This document shows, in pieces, positions 7,366 through 15,812 of a DNA stretch of 64,000 bases. A program made the translations under genes and the position numbers. The stretch covers positions 1-64,000 of the forward strand of contig NZ_FRAD01000009.1 of the NCBI RefSeq assembly GCF_900142225.1, written 5' to 3'. Positions within the stretch are counted from its first letter, which is position 1. Each line of letters begins with the position of its first letter. This DNA comes from Hathewaya proteolytica DSM 3090 (GTDB taxonomy: Bacteria > Bacillota > Clostridia > Clostridiales > Clostridiaceae). The notes under the pieces are model-generated. The model saw only the letters and a program-made list of their open reading frames with translations, did not search any database and was not told the DNA's origin.

Positions 7366-7998
7366 GTGATTACAAAATTTATGAGAGATACGCCTCTTGC
7401 TGCTATAGAAATAGAAATGCAACTTATTCCTGGATTTACTCCTCGTGCTTGCGGAACATTCCGAAGCCAGCAAAGATATGTGAATCCAAACAATCCGAAC
7501 CCTATTTTATATGAAGAATCGCTAGGGTTGTTTTTGAAAGAGATAGAGATTCAGGCATTTGCTCTGCGAGTGCAAAGAATCATAGAGGCTGCGAGCAACC
7601 TCGGAGAAAGCGAGGTGAACCAAATGCTTTTTAGAAATGCAGAGCATAAAAAAAGATTTCAAAGTATCTGTAAAAGCGGTCTGTTTCCGAAGTTAGAAGA
7701 AAGCTACGGATATGCAGCCGCTATTTTTTTACTCTCTGAAGATGCGTTTGTTTGGAGTAAGACAAAAAGTTGTTTAGACAGCCAACTTATTCATTTTGAA
7801 GCTATCTGCATTCATGGTGTGGATTTAGATGGATACGCCATCTTTCATATGGCAAAGGAGCTTTACTCTGGGAAGCCGCATATCACTGTTTCGGAATTAA
7901 GCGATCCGGAACTGATTAATGATAGGCTCCTGCGGCTTATCGTCAATGCCTTTTTAGTGAGGCGATATGGAATCAATGTAATCAAAGGAGGGCGATAG
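7366..7998 (+). CDS. Mobile-element protein with DUF6075-like C-terminal part
   Basis: A 210-residue protein. The start is a GTG at 7366 with GAAAGGA about 12 nt before it; an upstream ATG at 7285 lies inside the terminator stem and is unlikely. From about residue 85 (QMLFRNAEHKKRF) the pattern matches DUF6075, a family found in Tn1549-like conjugative elements: an F-x-N-x-EH-x-x-RF opening and a closing VNAFLVRRYGI. The first 80 residues form a separate, unrecognised domain. It heads a run of element genes (7366-9578) with higher GC than the surroundings. The biochemical function is unknown. Confidence 0.6.
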   Translation: MITKFMRDTPLAAIEIEMQLIPGFTPRACGTFRSQQRYVNPNNPNPILYEESLGLFLKEIEIQAFALRVQRIIEAASNLGESEVNQMLFRNAEHKKRFQSICKSGLFPKLEESYGYAAAIFLLSEDAFVWSKTKSCLDSQLIHFEAICIHGVDLDGYAIFHMAKELYSGKPHITVSELSDPELINDRLLRLIVNAFLVRRYGINVIKGGR

Positions 7999-8000
7999 CA

Positions 8001-8504
8001 ATGGAAAAACAAGAGCTTCAAACCTTGCGGCTGTGGAATCCCCTGTTCCCAAAGATTTATCGTAAAAACGAATGGGGTGACACCGAAAATGAACCAGAGG
8101 ATATGGATGCTAATGAAATAGTGGAATATAAAGAAGAAGTCCTAGTTGCTATTGAACGAGAGAAACTCTCAAATGAAGGCGAGCGTGGTTTGGCTGTTTA
8201 CCTTGATAACGATGTTCTAAGAGGAAAAGTGTACAGTATTAATCTGGCTGTTGAGGAATGGGATGGCAAACTGTGGGGTGTTACAGAAGTACAGTCGCAT
8301 GGCGAACTGACACAGGCTGAACTTGACGATGTTATATCAGAGCTGACAGGGCAGTTTTCAGACGGTTGGGGTGAGGGCTTCGAGCAGCGACCAATTGATA
8401 CTTCCGATGGAGAATTGTATCTCAGCTTTTTGGATGCAGGAAATGTATTTTTTATTAAACCAGAAGAACAATTGAAAACCAACAGTCACAAGGCTTTGGC
8501 ATGA
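8001..8504 (+). CDS. Conserved conjugative-element protein of unknown function
   Basis: A 167-residue acidic protein starting 2 nt after the previous stop, with AAAGGAGG upstream. The diagnostic segment is ELTGQFSDGWGEGFEQRPI, which recurs in small proteins of Tn1549-like elements and phages of Firmicutes. The N-terminus RLWNPLFPKIY is also typical of that group. It sits between the DUF6075-like gene and the Dam methylase. No catalytic motif is visible. Confidence 0.6.
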   Translation: MEKQELQTLRLWNPLFPKIYRKNEWGDTENEPEDMDANEIVEYKEEVLVAIEREKLSNEGERGLAVYLDNDVLRGKVYSINLAVEEWDGKLWGVTEVQSHGELTQAELDDVISELTGQFSDGWGEGFEQRPIDTSDGELYLSFLDAGNVFFIKPEEQLKTNSHKALA

Positions 8505-8568
8505 TAATGACATAATTATTTGTTGCGTTTAAGGGAGGTGATGCAATATCAATAGTTTTATTAGTTGG

Positions 8569-9513
8569 GTGGGCGGTAAAAAAGCCCTCCGAAAAATCAT
8601 TTACAAGCTGTTCCCAAAGGACTTCGGAAGATACATTGAAATCTTTGGCGGTGGAGGCTGGGTGTCGTTTGGCAGGCCGCCTGATCCAAAGGCAATGGAG
8701 GTATATAACGATTATAACGCTAACCTTGCCAACATGTTCTACTGTGTCAAGAACCGGACTTGGGAGTTTTTAAGACATCTTGGCTTTTTGCCTATTAACT
8801 CAAGGGATGAATTTATAGTCATCCGCAAATTCATGGAAAAGGAGGAATTCGACACCGAGTATTTGAAACAGGAACTGGAGCTTGCACAGCATAATCTGCC
8901 GCCTCCTGAGTTTGAGGACATCAAGGAGATTATGCAGGAGAATGCAAAAACCAGTGATGTACGCAGAGCAGCAGCTTTTTTCAAGCTCATTCGTTACAGC
9001 TATGGAAGCGGCTGTACTTCCTATGCTTGCCAGCCATTCGATGTGCGGAAAGCATTTTTTCTCATTTGGGAAGCATCGCGAAGGCTTGCAAATACAGTGG
9101 TGGAAAATAAAGATTTTGAGGCGTTGATCCGGCAGTACGACCGTGACAATGCCTTTTTTTATTGCGATCCGCCGTATTATGAAACCGAGGGTCACTACGC
9201 TGTGGTGTTCCGAAAGGAAGATCATGCACGGCTCCGGGATACTTTGGCATCCAGCAAAGGTAAATGGATGGTTTCTTACAATGACTGTGAATATATCCGG
9301 GAGTTGTACAAAGACTTCCACATTTTATCCTTTACCCGTATCAATAACCTAGCCCAGCGGTATGACGGAGGTTGCGAGTATCCGGAGGTTATTATAACCA
9401 ACTATGATCCGAGAGAGCGTCAGCAGGCAGAATCAAGGCAGATGAATCTTTTTGATTATCAAAATGAAGGAGAGGAAGAAGATGAATTCTATCGAACAAA
9501 TGAGATGGGCTAA
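8569..9513 (+). CDS. DNA adenine methylase (Dam/D12 class)
   Basis: A 314-residue N6-adenine methyltransferase as read from the GTG at 8569. Motif I appears as EIFGGGGWVSFG and motif IV as FYCDPPYYETEG; the C-terminus has SYNDCEYIRELY and CEYPEVIITNYD. The gene is clearly coding upstream of 8569: in-frame codons from 8548 read NSFISWVGGKK, the usual N-terminus. A strong GGGAGGTGAT site (8533-8542) points at 8548, where the expected ATG is ATC. The start codon therefore appears mutated, and initiation must use ATC or the weak GTG. Element-borne Dam enzymes usually act as orphan methylases that protect incoming DNA. Confidence 0.85.
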   Translation: MGGKKALRKIIYKLFPKDFGRYIEIFGGGGWVSFGRPPDPKAMEVYNDYNANLANMFYCVKNRTWEFLRHLGFLPINSRDEFIVIRKFMEKEEFDTEYLKQELELAQHNLPPPEFEDIKEIMQENAKTSDVRRAAAFFKLIRYSYGSGCTSYACQPFDVRKAFFLIWEASRRLANTVVENKDFEALIRQYDRDNAFFYCDPPYYETEGHYAVVFRKEDHARLRDTLASSKGKWMVSYNDCEYIRELYKDFHILSFTRINNLAQRYDGGCEYPEVIITNYDPRERQQAESRQMNLFDYQNEGEEEDEFYRTNEMG

Positions 9514-9578
9514 AGACCTTATCTCAGAAAAGACAAACGGTTTTATGGAGCTTACAGTCGGAAATATGCATGATGATT
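9482..9578 (+). pseudogene. 5' fragment of an element gene cut by a group II intron
   Basis: An ATG at 9482, inside the Dam 3' end and preceded by AAGGAGAGG, opens 32 codons (MNSIEQMRWAKDLIS...) up to the intron boundary at 9578. Reading through the intron reaches a stop at 9599-9601. The expected 3' exon is not found at the intron's 3' end, where coding sequence of a reverse transcriptase appears instead. The gene is therefore truncated. Its product family was not recognised. Confidence 0.6.
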
Positions 9579-10131
9579 GTGCGCCACGAAAGCGTATCTA
9601 AGTAGCCTGAAAAGGTTGCCTAGAAGATAGCTATGCTATACAAATGATGGTGGAGGGCCCACCCAAATCGCCGTACAGGCGGAGATTTTAAACTACCTTA
9701 AGGTGCTGTAGACAAAAGCTATGGTATTGAGCATTAAGTAAAAGGCAGTACTAAACTGTCATGTGTGTGCTAAAAAGATGAATGAACATATGAGCCACTT
9801 ACGAAAGTGTCGAAAGCGTATAGATCCCATCAAAACTAGGGGGTAGTCATTAAACTAGGATAAGTCTAGAGGAAACCTGTTTACTGATTAGGCGGTGGGC
9901 GGCATAAAGGTGGCATGACTTTAGCATAGGCGTTTGTATGGAACGTGGGAACCCACGGCTTGATGTTAAGAGAGTATTTCAAGCGGAAGAAACGTAAGAA
10001 AAGAGTATCAATGCAAGCATGGGGGCAGAGTGAGTCATAGTAGTAATGAAGCTTCTGTAATGGAAGTGGAGCGAAGGACTTCAAGTTATTCAGTTTCAAG
10101 GATAAGTCAACTTTGAAAGGAGGAGGAACTT

Positions 10132-11376
10132 ATGCAAGAAACAAAGCCGTTTAATATCTCTAAAATGGTTGTAGCTACAGCCTATGAGAAAGTGAAAGCA
10201 AACAAAGGAACATACGGAGTTGATAAGCAACCTATAGAAGATTTTGAAAAGAATCTAAAGAATAATCTATATAAAATATGGAACAGAATGTCATCAGGAA
10301 GCTATTTCCCTAAACCTGTGAAAGCTGTAGCAATTCCAAAGAAAAATGGAGGAATAAGAATACTTGGTATTCCTACTGTTGAGGATAGAATTGCACAGAT
10401 GGTAGCTAAACTATATTTTGAACCACAAGTAGAGCCTATATTCTATGAAGATTCTTATGGATATAGACCAAACAAATCAGCAATACAGGCACTAGAGATA
10501 ACTAGAAGAAGGTGCTGGAGAAAAGACTGGGTTCTCGAATTTGATATTAAAGGTCTATTTGATAACATCAGACATGACATATTATTAGAAATGGTAAAGA
10601 AGCACACTCAAGAAGAATGGATTATCTTATACATTCAGAGGTGGTTAACTACACCATTTCAGATGGAAGATGGAACGATAGTATCAAGAACCTCAGGTAC
10701 ACCGCAAGGTGGCGTTATAAGCCAAGTACTTGCAAATCTTTTCTTACACTATGTATTTGATGATTTTATGGTCAAAGAATTCAAAACCATTCCTTGGGCG
10801 AGATATGCAGATGATAGAATAGCACATTGCGTGTCTTTAAAACAAGCGAGGTATCTACAGAAAAGATTGCAAGAAAGATTTGAGCAATACGGATTGCAGC
10901 TAAACCTTGAGAAAACAAGAATTGTATATTGCAAAGATGATGATAGAAAAGGAAATTATCATAATATATCCTTTGATTTTCTTGGATATACGTTTAAACC
11001 GAGAGGTGCAAAGAGTAAGTATGGTAAGTACTTTACCAGCTTCCTCCCTGCGATAGCAGAAAAGGCTAAGAAGGCAATTCGTAAAGAAGTAAGAGGTTGG
11101 AAATTGCAACTTAAAGTAGATAAAGATTTGTGGGACATATCAAATATGTTTAATAAACAGATACAGGGATGGATTAACTATTATACTCACTTCTATAAGT
11201 CAGAGATGTATAAGGTACTTCGATATATCAACGGCTGTTTAATTAAATGGGTTCGCAGAAAATATAAGAAGCGAAAACATAGAAGAAGAGCAGAGTATTG
11301 GTTAGGAAGTGTTGCATTAAGGGATAGAAAATTGTTTGCTCAGTGGAAATTAGGGATACTACCAACGGCTGAATAA
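10132..11376 (+). CDS. ltrA: Group II intron reverse transcriptase/maturase
   Basis: A 414-residue intron-encoded protein with the reverse transcriptase motifs in order: KVKANKGTYGVD, KNGGIRILGIPTVEDRIAQ, DSYGYRPNKSA, EFDIKGLFDNIRH, SGTPQGGVISQ and the intact catalytic RYADDRIAH. The thumb/maturase (X) domain follows (DFLGYTFKPRG, QIQGWINYY). The protein ends soon after, with no HNH endonuclease domain, so it belongs to an En-minus lineage. The ATG at 10132 follows AAAGGAGGAGG. The enzyme promotes splicing of its own intron and reverse transcription during retrohoming. Confidence 0.93.
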   Translation: MQETKPFNISKMVVATAYEKVKANKGTYGVDKQPIEDFEKNLKNNLYKIWNRMSSGSYFPKPVKAVAIPKKNGGIRILGIPTVEDRIAQMVAKLYFEPQVEPIFYEDSYGYRPNKSAIQALEITRRRCWRKDWVLEFDIKGLFDNIRHDILLEMVKKHTQEEWIILYIQRWLTTPFQMEDGTIVSRTSGTPQGGVISQVLANLFLHYVFDDFMVKEFKTIPWARYADDRIAHCVSLKQARYLQKRLQERFEQYGLQLNLEKTRIVYCKDDDRKGNYHNISFDFLGYTFKPRGAKSKYGKYFTSFLPAIAEKAKKAIRKEVRGWKLQLKVDKDLWDISNMFNKQIQGWINYYTHFYKSEMYKVLRYINGCLIKWVRRKYKKRKHRRRAEYWLGSVALRDRKLFAQWKLGILPTAE

Positions 11377-11379
11377 TGG

Positions 11380-11413
11380 GAGCCGTATGAGCTGAGAGGT
11401 TCACGTACGGTTC
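11380..11413 (+). ncRNA. Group II intron domain V (intron 1)
   Basis: The 34-nt catalytic hairpin starts GAGCCGTATG and ends CACGTACGGTTC. The sequence is canonical, four nucleotides after the maturase stop codon. Confidence 0.85.
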
Positions 11414-11453
11414 TGAGAGAAACTAAGGGGGAAGTTCCCTTGGTTTACTTACT

Positions 11454-11968
11454 TTGTATGCTGTTTTAGATATGAAAGCGAAGCTAAAAAGTTTTTAGCA
11501 AAGCTAAAAGAAAGGTTATCAAAATTTGGGTTAGAAGTAGCAGAAGATAAAACCAAGATAATCAAGTTTGGAAGATTTCAAAAATCCAAAGAAACTTTTG
11601 ACTTTCTAGGATTTACGCATATAAATGGTGTAAATAGAAGAGGTAACTATAAACTTGTTCATAATACATCAAGTAAAAAGCTTAAATCTAAAATGCAAGC
11701 GGCAAAGCAGTGGCTATATGAACATTTTCATGATAAACCTTCAGAGATAATTGAAAAGTTGAATGTGAAATTAGTTGGTCATTATAGATATTATGGAATT
11801 TCAGACAATCACAATAAGCTAAGGAGATTCCAAAATTACTGCCGAAGGCAATTGTATATAGCACTTAATAGAAGGAGTCAAAAGAAATTAACTTGGGAGA
11901 AATATCTAAATATATTAAAATACAACCCAATAGTAGAGCCTAAAATATATGTTTCTACCTGGCAATAA
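11454..11968 (+). pseudogene. C-terminal half of intron 2 reverse transcriptase
   Basis: The frame is open from the intron 1 junction to TAA at 11966-11968, 170 codons. It begins (F)VCCFRYESEAKKFL, the segment that directly follows the YADD motif in many Firmicute group II reverse transcriptases. It continues with DKTKIIKFGRF and DFLGFTHINGVNRRG and ends with a maturase region (KLVGHYRYYGI). All catalytic motifs upstream of YADD are missing, so it is inactive. Confidence 0.8.
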
Positions 11969-11982
11969 ATGATTTTTATGAA

Positions 11983-12015
<33 letters not shown>

Positions 12016-12063
12016 TGTGAGGGGCGGCAGTAATAGAAATATTATGGAAGCCGTCTACTCGAC

Positions 12064-13214
12064 CTGTAGACTCCCTACAAAACATCAGAAAACTTAAGGA
12101 AAAGAATATCGGTGTTATTTTTGAGAAAGAGGGTGTCAATACACTGGATGGTACAGGCGAGCTGGTCATTGTACCAGAGGAAGCGGAACTGGTCAGACGA
12201 ATTTTCAGGCTTTATTTAGATGGTAACAGCAGCATCAAGATTGCAAAAATATTGAAAGCGGAGGGTATCAAAACAGTAACCGGAATGGATACTTGGCAGC
12301 CTAGTGTACTAGATCAAATGCTACGAAATGAAAAATATATGGGCGATGCATTACTGCAAAAGACCTATACCGTAGATTTTCTTAGCAAGAAACGAGTGAA
12401 AAATCAAGGAATTGTTCCACAGTATTATATTGAGGATAACCATGAAGCAATTATCCCAAGAGAGCTTTTTTATAGGGCGCAGGAAGAAAAAGCAAGGCGG
12501 GCTGCCATATACAGGCCATCTGCCGAAAAGAAATCCAAGACAGAAAAAAGCAAATACAGTTTAAAATACTCTTTATCGGATATTATGGTATGCGGAGAAT
12601 GCGGTCAGCCTTACAGCAGGCAGACCTGGTCAAAGTACGGACAGAAAAGCGCCGTGTGACGCTGTGACAACCGCTTAAAGAACGGAACAAAGAACTGCAG
12701 GCATCCCCCCACTTTAAAAGAACAGCCTCTTTATGAGGCAATTATGACCGACATAAACAGCGTGGTAGAAAACCAAGGTGAATTTGTAGGAGCCTTTCGA
12801 GAAAATGTAATAAGAGTCATCGGAAGTTACTTCACCAGACATATTCCCTCTGAATATGATGAACAAATAGAAAAACTGCAGGGTTAGATGCTTACCCTTA
12901 TCGAAGAAAATGCAAAGCAGGGTTCTATCAATGAAAATTTTGACGAACAGTACCATAATATCGCCGAACGGATAAGAGGATTAAAACTAAAAAAGCTTAA
13001 GCTGACACAGGAAAATAGGCTGGCAGAAACCTTTAGTCAGAGGATTGATGATGTGGATCATTGCCTCAAGGATAGCACTTGTACGGTAGGAGGATATGAC
13101 GATGAACTGGTCAGACGGCTGCTGCAAAGTGCTAAAGTAATCGGCAAAGATAAGATAGAAATACAATTCAAGTCTGGAATTGTAATGCAGCAAAGGGTAG
13201 CATATTATGAGTAA
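12064..13214 (+). pseudogene. Decayed large serine recombinase of TnpX/Tn1549 type
   Basis: The 3' exon after intron 2 reads PVDSLQNIRKLKEKN and then FEKEGVNTLD, the middle of a resolvase catalytic domain; everything before is missing. An internal deletion joins NTLD directly to GTGELVIVPEEAELVRR, dropping roughly 50 residues of the E-helix region. The recombinase domain (NEKYMGDALLQKTYTVDF) and zinc ribbon (CGECGQPYSRQTW) follow. A TGA at 12657-12659 replaces the expected tryptophan codon before RCDNRLKNG, and a TAG at 12885-12887 interrupts the coiled coil. The C-terminus (VEIQFKSGIV-like) is preserved to 13214. It cannot make an active integrase. Confidence 0.85.
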
Positions 13215-13270
13215 AGAATGAGCAGGAACAGGTAGTATTCCCAGTTTATGCTTATATGAAGCTGTTAAGA

Positions 13271-13300
13271 CTAAAATCCTCAGTACGCTGAGGGTTTTAG
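13271..13300 (+). terminator. Hairpin after the decayed recombinase
   Basis: A 12-bp stem, CTAAAATCCTCA/TGAGGGTTTTAG with one wobble pair and a 6-nt loop. The same kind of stem with related sequence follows the second recombinase remnant at 13987-14047, so it belongs to the element end. Confidence 0.6.
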
Positions 13301-13428
13301 TGTTGGCAGATTGGGACGCAAGACAAGTATTTATATATAATTAATTTACACTAAATGGTGTCAAAACATATACAAAGTTGCTCTAATATAGTATAATTAC
13401 TAAAATGATTATGCATGGAGGTGCTTTG

Positions 13429-13629
13429 ATGATAGAAAATAAATTTGTTTCAGAACCTTGTGTAGGAACTAAAGAGATTGCTGAACACTTAGGTGTTACT
13501 ATAGAAACAGTTAGAAAATGGATCAAAGCTGAGACTATACCTTGCAGTCGGGTAGGTAAGTTATGGAAATTTAAAAAATCAGAAGTTGATATATGGATTA
13601 AAACTGGCGGAGCAAAAGATGAGAAATAA
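13429..13629 (+). CDS. Excisionase-family helix-turn-helix protein
   Basis: A 66-residue protein with a winged helix-turn-helix of the MerR/excisionase type: VGTKEIAEHLGVTIETVRKW, then GKLWKFKKSEVDIWIK. The ATG at 13429 follows GGAGGTG. Such proteins act as recombination directionality factors or element regulators. A -10-like TATAAT lies at 13392-13397 without a convincing -35 box. The gene is followed immediately by a recombinase C-terminal scrap, so it probably belonged to an element whose integrase has been deleted. Confidence 0.75.
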   Translation: MIENKFVSEPCVGTKEIAEHLGVTIETVRKWIKAETIPCSRVGKLWKFKKSEVDIWIKTGGAKDEK

Positions 13630-13938
13630 GTGAAGGTAGACCATACTTCAAATGATAAATCTAATAAGCAATTATACCGCGTCATCGCCGATGAGATTAA
13701 GGAATTAAAGAAGAAAAAAGCCAAGGCCATCCGGGAACGCCAGCTTGCAGAGTCCTATGACCAGCGGTTGCAGGATATGGAGGGCTATATGAAGAAAATC
13801 GGTTATCTAAAGCGGGAATTTGACGATGACCTTGTCCGCAGGCTGCTCCAGACAGTCAGAGTCATCAATGAAAGCAAAGTAGAAATCCAATTTAAGTCCG
13901 GCATCGTCATGAGCCAGCCGATTGACTTTGAGGATTGA
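13630..13938 (+). pseudogene. C-terminal fragment of another large serine recombinase
   Basis: 102 codons homologous to the C-terminal coiled coil and tail of the recombinase at 12064-13214: IRERQLAESYDQRLQDM, FDDDLVRRLLQTVRVI and VEIQFKSGIVMSQP. The first 15 codons are AT-rich and unrelated, suggesting a deletion junction near 13675. It lacks the catalytic domain and is non-functional. It is the end of a second related element lying in tandem. Confidence 0.8.
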
Positions 13939-13986
13939 ATCAGCGGCGGGAGCCCAGAATGAGAGAAAACGCCTGCCACGTACATA

Positions 13987-14047
13987 AACACTGCTAAGAA
14001 CAAAATTCTCAGATATAGGAGCTGAGAGTTTTGTTGTTGGCAGTGTT
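13987..14047 (+). terminator. Long double-stem hairpin at the element end
   Basis: Outer arms AACACTGC (13987-13994) and GCAGTGTT (14040-14047) are perfect. Inner arms AACAAAATTCTCA (13999-14011) and TGAGAGTTTTGTT (14023-14035) pair over 13 positions. It terminates the recombinase remnant and probably marks the right end of the inserted element. Confidence 0.65.
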
Positions 14048-14079
14048 CGCAGAATGAACAAAGCAAACCAGAAATTACT

Positions 14080-14107
14080 TTGTTCATTAGTGCATCAGTG
14101 ATATAAT
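14080..14107 (+). promoter_or_regulatory. Promoter of the Ymh-HamA-HamB-like operon
   Basis: TTGTTC at 14080-14085 and TATAAT at 14102-14107 are separated by 16 bp, 45 bp before the first gene. It lies just outside the element-end hairpin. Confidence 0.55.
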
Positions 14108-14151
14108 AATTTTATTAATGATTTTACAATAGCTTAGGTAGAGGTGGCGGG

Positions 14152-14997
14152 ATGACAAGCAAAATATTAAATCAACAACAGTTGAAAGCTTTATGCGACA
14201 TTCTCGGTCATACGAATGAGGGTTTTACAAAAACTGAGTTGAAACGGTTATTGCAACAAAGTCAAATTGTTTTAGTGGATGATGGAAATTCTAACAACGG
14301 TTACAGTTATACAATTGGGTTAAATAAGCGCGATTGGTTATACAACTGTTTAGCCAATGAAGTAAACACCAGTAAATCTTTGAAAAGAGTCTATCAATTT
14401 CTTATAAATGCGTTAGATCCTGTTTCTTTTACAGGACAGGCTGACAGAGAAAAATACCATCATCTTTTAGAAGAAACCAATAGGGTGCTATTATTGGCTG
14501 GTTTGTCAGTCAACAATGAAGGAAAGCTTATTGAGGTTGTTCAGGCAAAAACACTAGATGAAGTTGATTGGCGTGTAAACCATTTGAAACGTGAACTTTA
14601 TAACAGAACTATTCATAGTGAAGTGCAAAAGTATTGCATTAAGAATTACTTGCGCAAAGATTATTATGATGCCGTATTTGAGGCGGCCAAAGGCCTAGCC
14701 GAGCGGGTGCGGCAGATAACCGGCTTGACTTCTGATGGTGGAGAATTATTTCAAAAGGCTTTTGCCAAAGGTGATCCGTATCTATTTTTTAATTCCATGC
14801 AAACGGACAGTGAAAAAAGCGAGTTTACTGGGGTAAAAGAATTGCTTGAAGCTATATATCATTTGGTGAGAAACCCGGCAGCCCATACTCCTAAAGTTAA
14901 CTGGAATGTAGAAGAAACAAAGGCATTAGATATTTTGACGTTGATCTCATTCGCACATAAATATTTGGATGAATGTCACAGGATGCCTAACAAATAG
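14152..14997 (+). CDS. TIGR02391/Ymh family HEPN-type protein
   Basis: A 281-residue protein. The C-terminal half (about 150-270) matches the TIGR02391 (Hypoth_Ymh) pattern: IHSEVQKYCIKNYL, a DGGELFQKAFAKGDP segment, and EAIYHLVRNPAAH. The last contains an R-x4-H motif (Arg240, His245), the signature proposed for HEPN ribonucleases. The N-terminal 130 residues are helical and unassigned. The ATG at 14152 follows GAGGTGG. The next gene's ribosome site overlaps this stop codon, so it is the first gene of a tight operon with a HamA-like nuclease and a HamB-like helicase. An RNase or abortive-infection role is an inference from family and context. Confidence 0.75.
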   Translation: MTSKILNQQQLKALCDILGHTNEGFTKTELKRLLQQSQIVLVDDGNSNNGYSYTIGLNKRDWLYNCLANEVNTSKSLKRVYQFLINALDPVSFTGQADREKYHHLLEETNRVLLLAGLSVNNEGKLIEVVQAKTLDEVDWRVNHLKRELYNRTIHSEVQKYCIKNYLRKDYYDAVFEAAKGLAERVRQITGLTSDGGELFQKAFAKGDPYLFFNSMQTDSEKSEFTGVKELLEAIYHLVRNPAAHTPKVNWNVEETKALDILTLISFAHKYLDECHRMPNK

Positions 14998-15008
14998 GAG
15001 AATTGCAT

Positions 15009-15812
15009 ATGAGACCTCAATATTTAGACTGGCTTATTCAGGGAAAACCAGTGATTACTTCTGAAGGAAAGTATATTGTTATATATGAACTCGTCATTCA
15101 AGATGACGAGAGCGTTCTTAATTCATGGGCAAAGCATTTGCGGGAGCATTATTGTGCAGATTCAGAAATAGATGTCTTACGAGCAGGATATGGTTTTGAA
15201 AGAGATGAATATCTAAAAAAAATAAAGTTTCCGGACGCAAACACCAATCCAGGCCCTTCTGTGCGTTCAGGAGATTTTACAGAAATATTAATTGCCGATT
15301 ACGTTCAATATGTGCTGGAGTATATTGTCCCAAGAACACGTTACGACCGCAAAGTAAATAAGAACTCATCAACTATGGGCAGTGATCTTGTAGGATACAA
15401 GTGTGGCAAAAAAATAAGTGGTAACGATGAACTTATAGTTTTTGAAGTGAAGGCCACAGCCAGTGAAGTTCGTCCATCATCGAAAGCCCGGCTACAAAAA
15501 GCAGTCGACGATTCCAATAAAGATGTTGTTAGACTTGCAGAAACATTGAATGCAGTTGTTCAGCGATTAATTGATCGAAACGATTTGGAAGAAGCAAAAC
15601 GAGTACAACGCTTCCAAAATTCTTCGGATACCCCTTATCGAAAGACATTTGCTGCGGCTACGGTACATTCTAATATGTCTTATTCCGAGAACATACTTAA
15701 AACGGTTTCTACCATACATCATGCCGACCCGGATTTGAAACTTATAGTTATGCACTGTGATAAGTTAATGGAGTTCATCCATGAAATGTACGGGAGGGCG
15801 TGTAGATGTTAA
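15009..15812 (+). CDS. HamA-like (DUF1837-type) nuclease-fold protein
   Basis: A 267-residue protein. RSGDFTEILIADYV (88-101) is followed by a PD-(D/E)XK core: MGSDLVGYKCG with Asp126 and ELIVFEVKATA with Glu146 and Lys148. This order and the S-x-x-G-SD pattern fit DUF1837/HamA, the effector nuclease of the Hachiman anti-phage system. AbpA is a relative. The ATG at 15009 has AGGAG 8 nt upstream, overlapping the previous stop. The 3' end overlaps the helicase start by 7 nt. In Hachiman the helicase restrains HamA until damaged or foreign DNA is sensed. The identification is from motifs and gene order only. Confidence 0.78.
   Translation: MRPQYLDWLIQGKPVITSEGKYIVIYELVIQDDESVLNSWAKHLREHYCADSEIDVLRAGYGFERDEYLKKIKFPDANTNPGPSVRSGDFTEILIADYVQYVLEYIVPRTRYDRKVNKNSSTMGSDLVGYKCGKKISGNDELIVFEVKATASEVRPSSKARLQKAVDDSNKDVVRLAETLNAVVQRLIDRNDLEEAKRVQRFQNSSDTPYRKTFAAATVHSNMSYSENILKTVSTIHHADPDLKLIVMHCDKLMEFIHEMYGRACRC

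Larger units (their letters stand above)
9579..11453 (+). mobile_element. Group II intron 1, intact
   Basis: The 5' end is GTGCGCC at 9579, directly after an exon ending GATGATT. About 550 nt of structured RNA domains precede the intron-encoded protein at 10132-11376. Domain V is at 11380-11413 and a domain VI hairpin (AACTAAGGG/CCCTTGGTTT) at about 11421-11446. The 3' boundary is at 11452 or 11453: only when the next exon begins TTGTATG does the downstream reverse-transcriptase frame stay open. All parts needed for splicing and retrohoming seem present. Confidence 0.85.
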
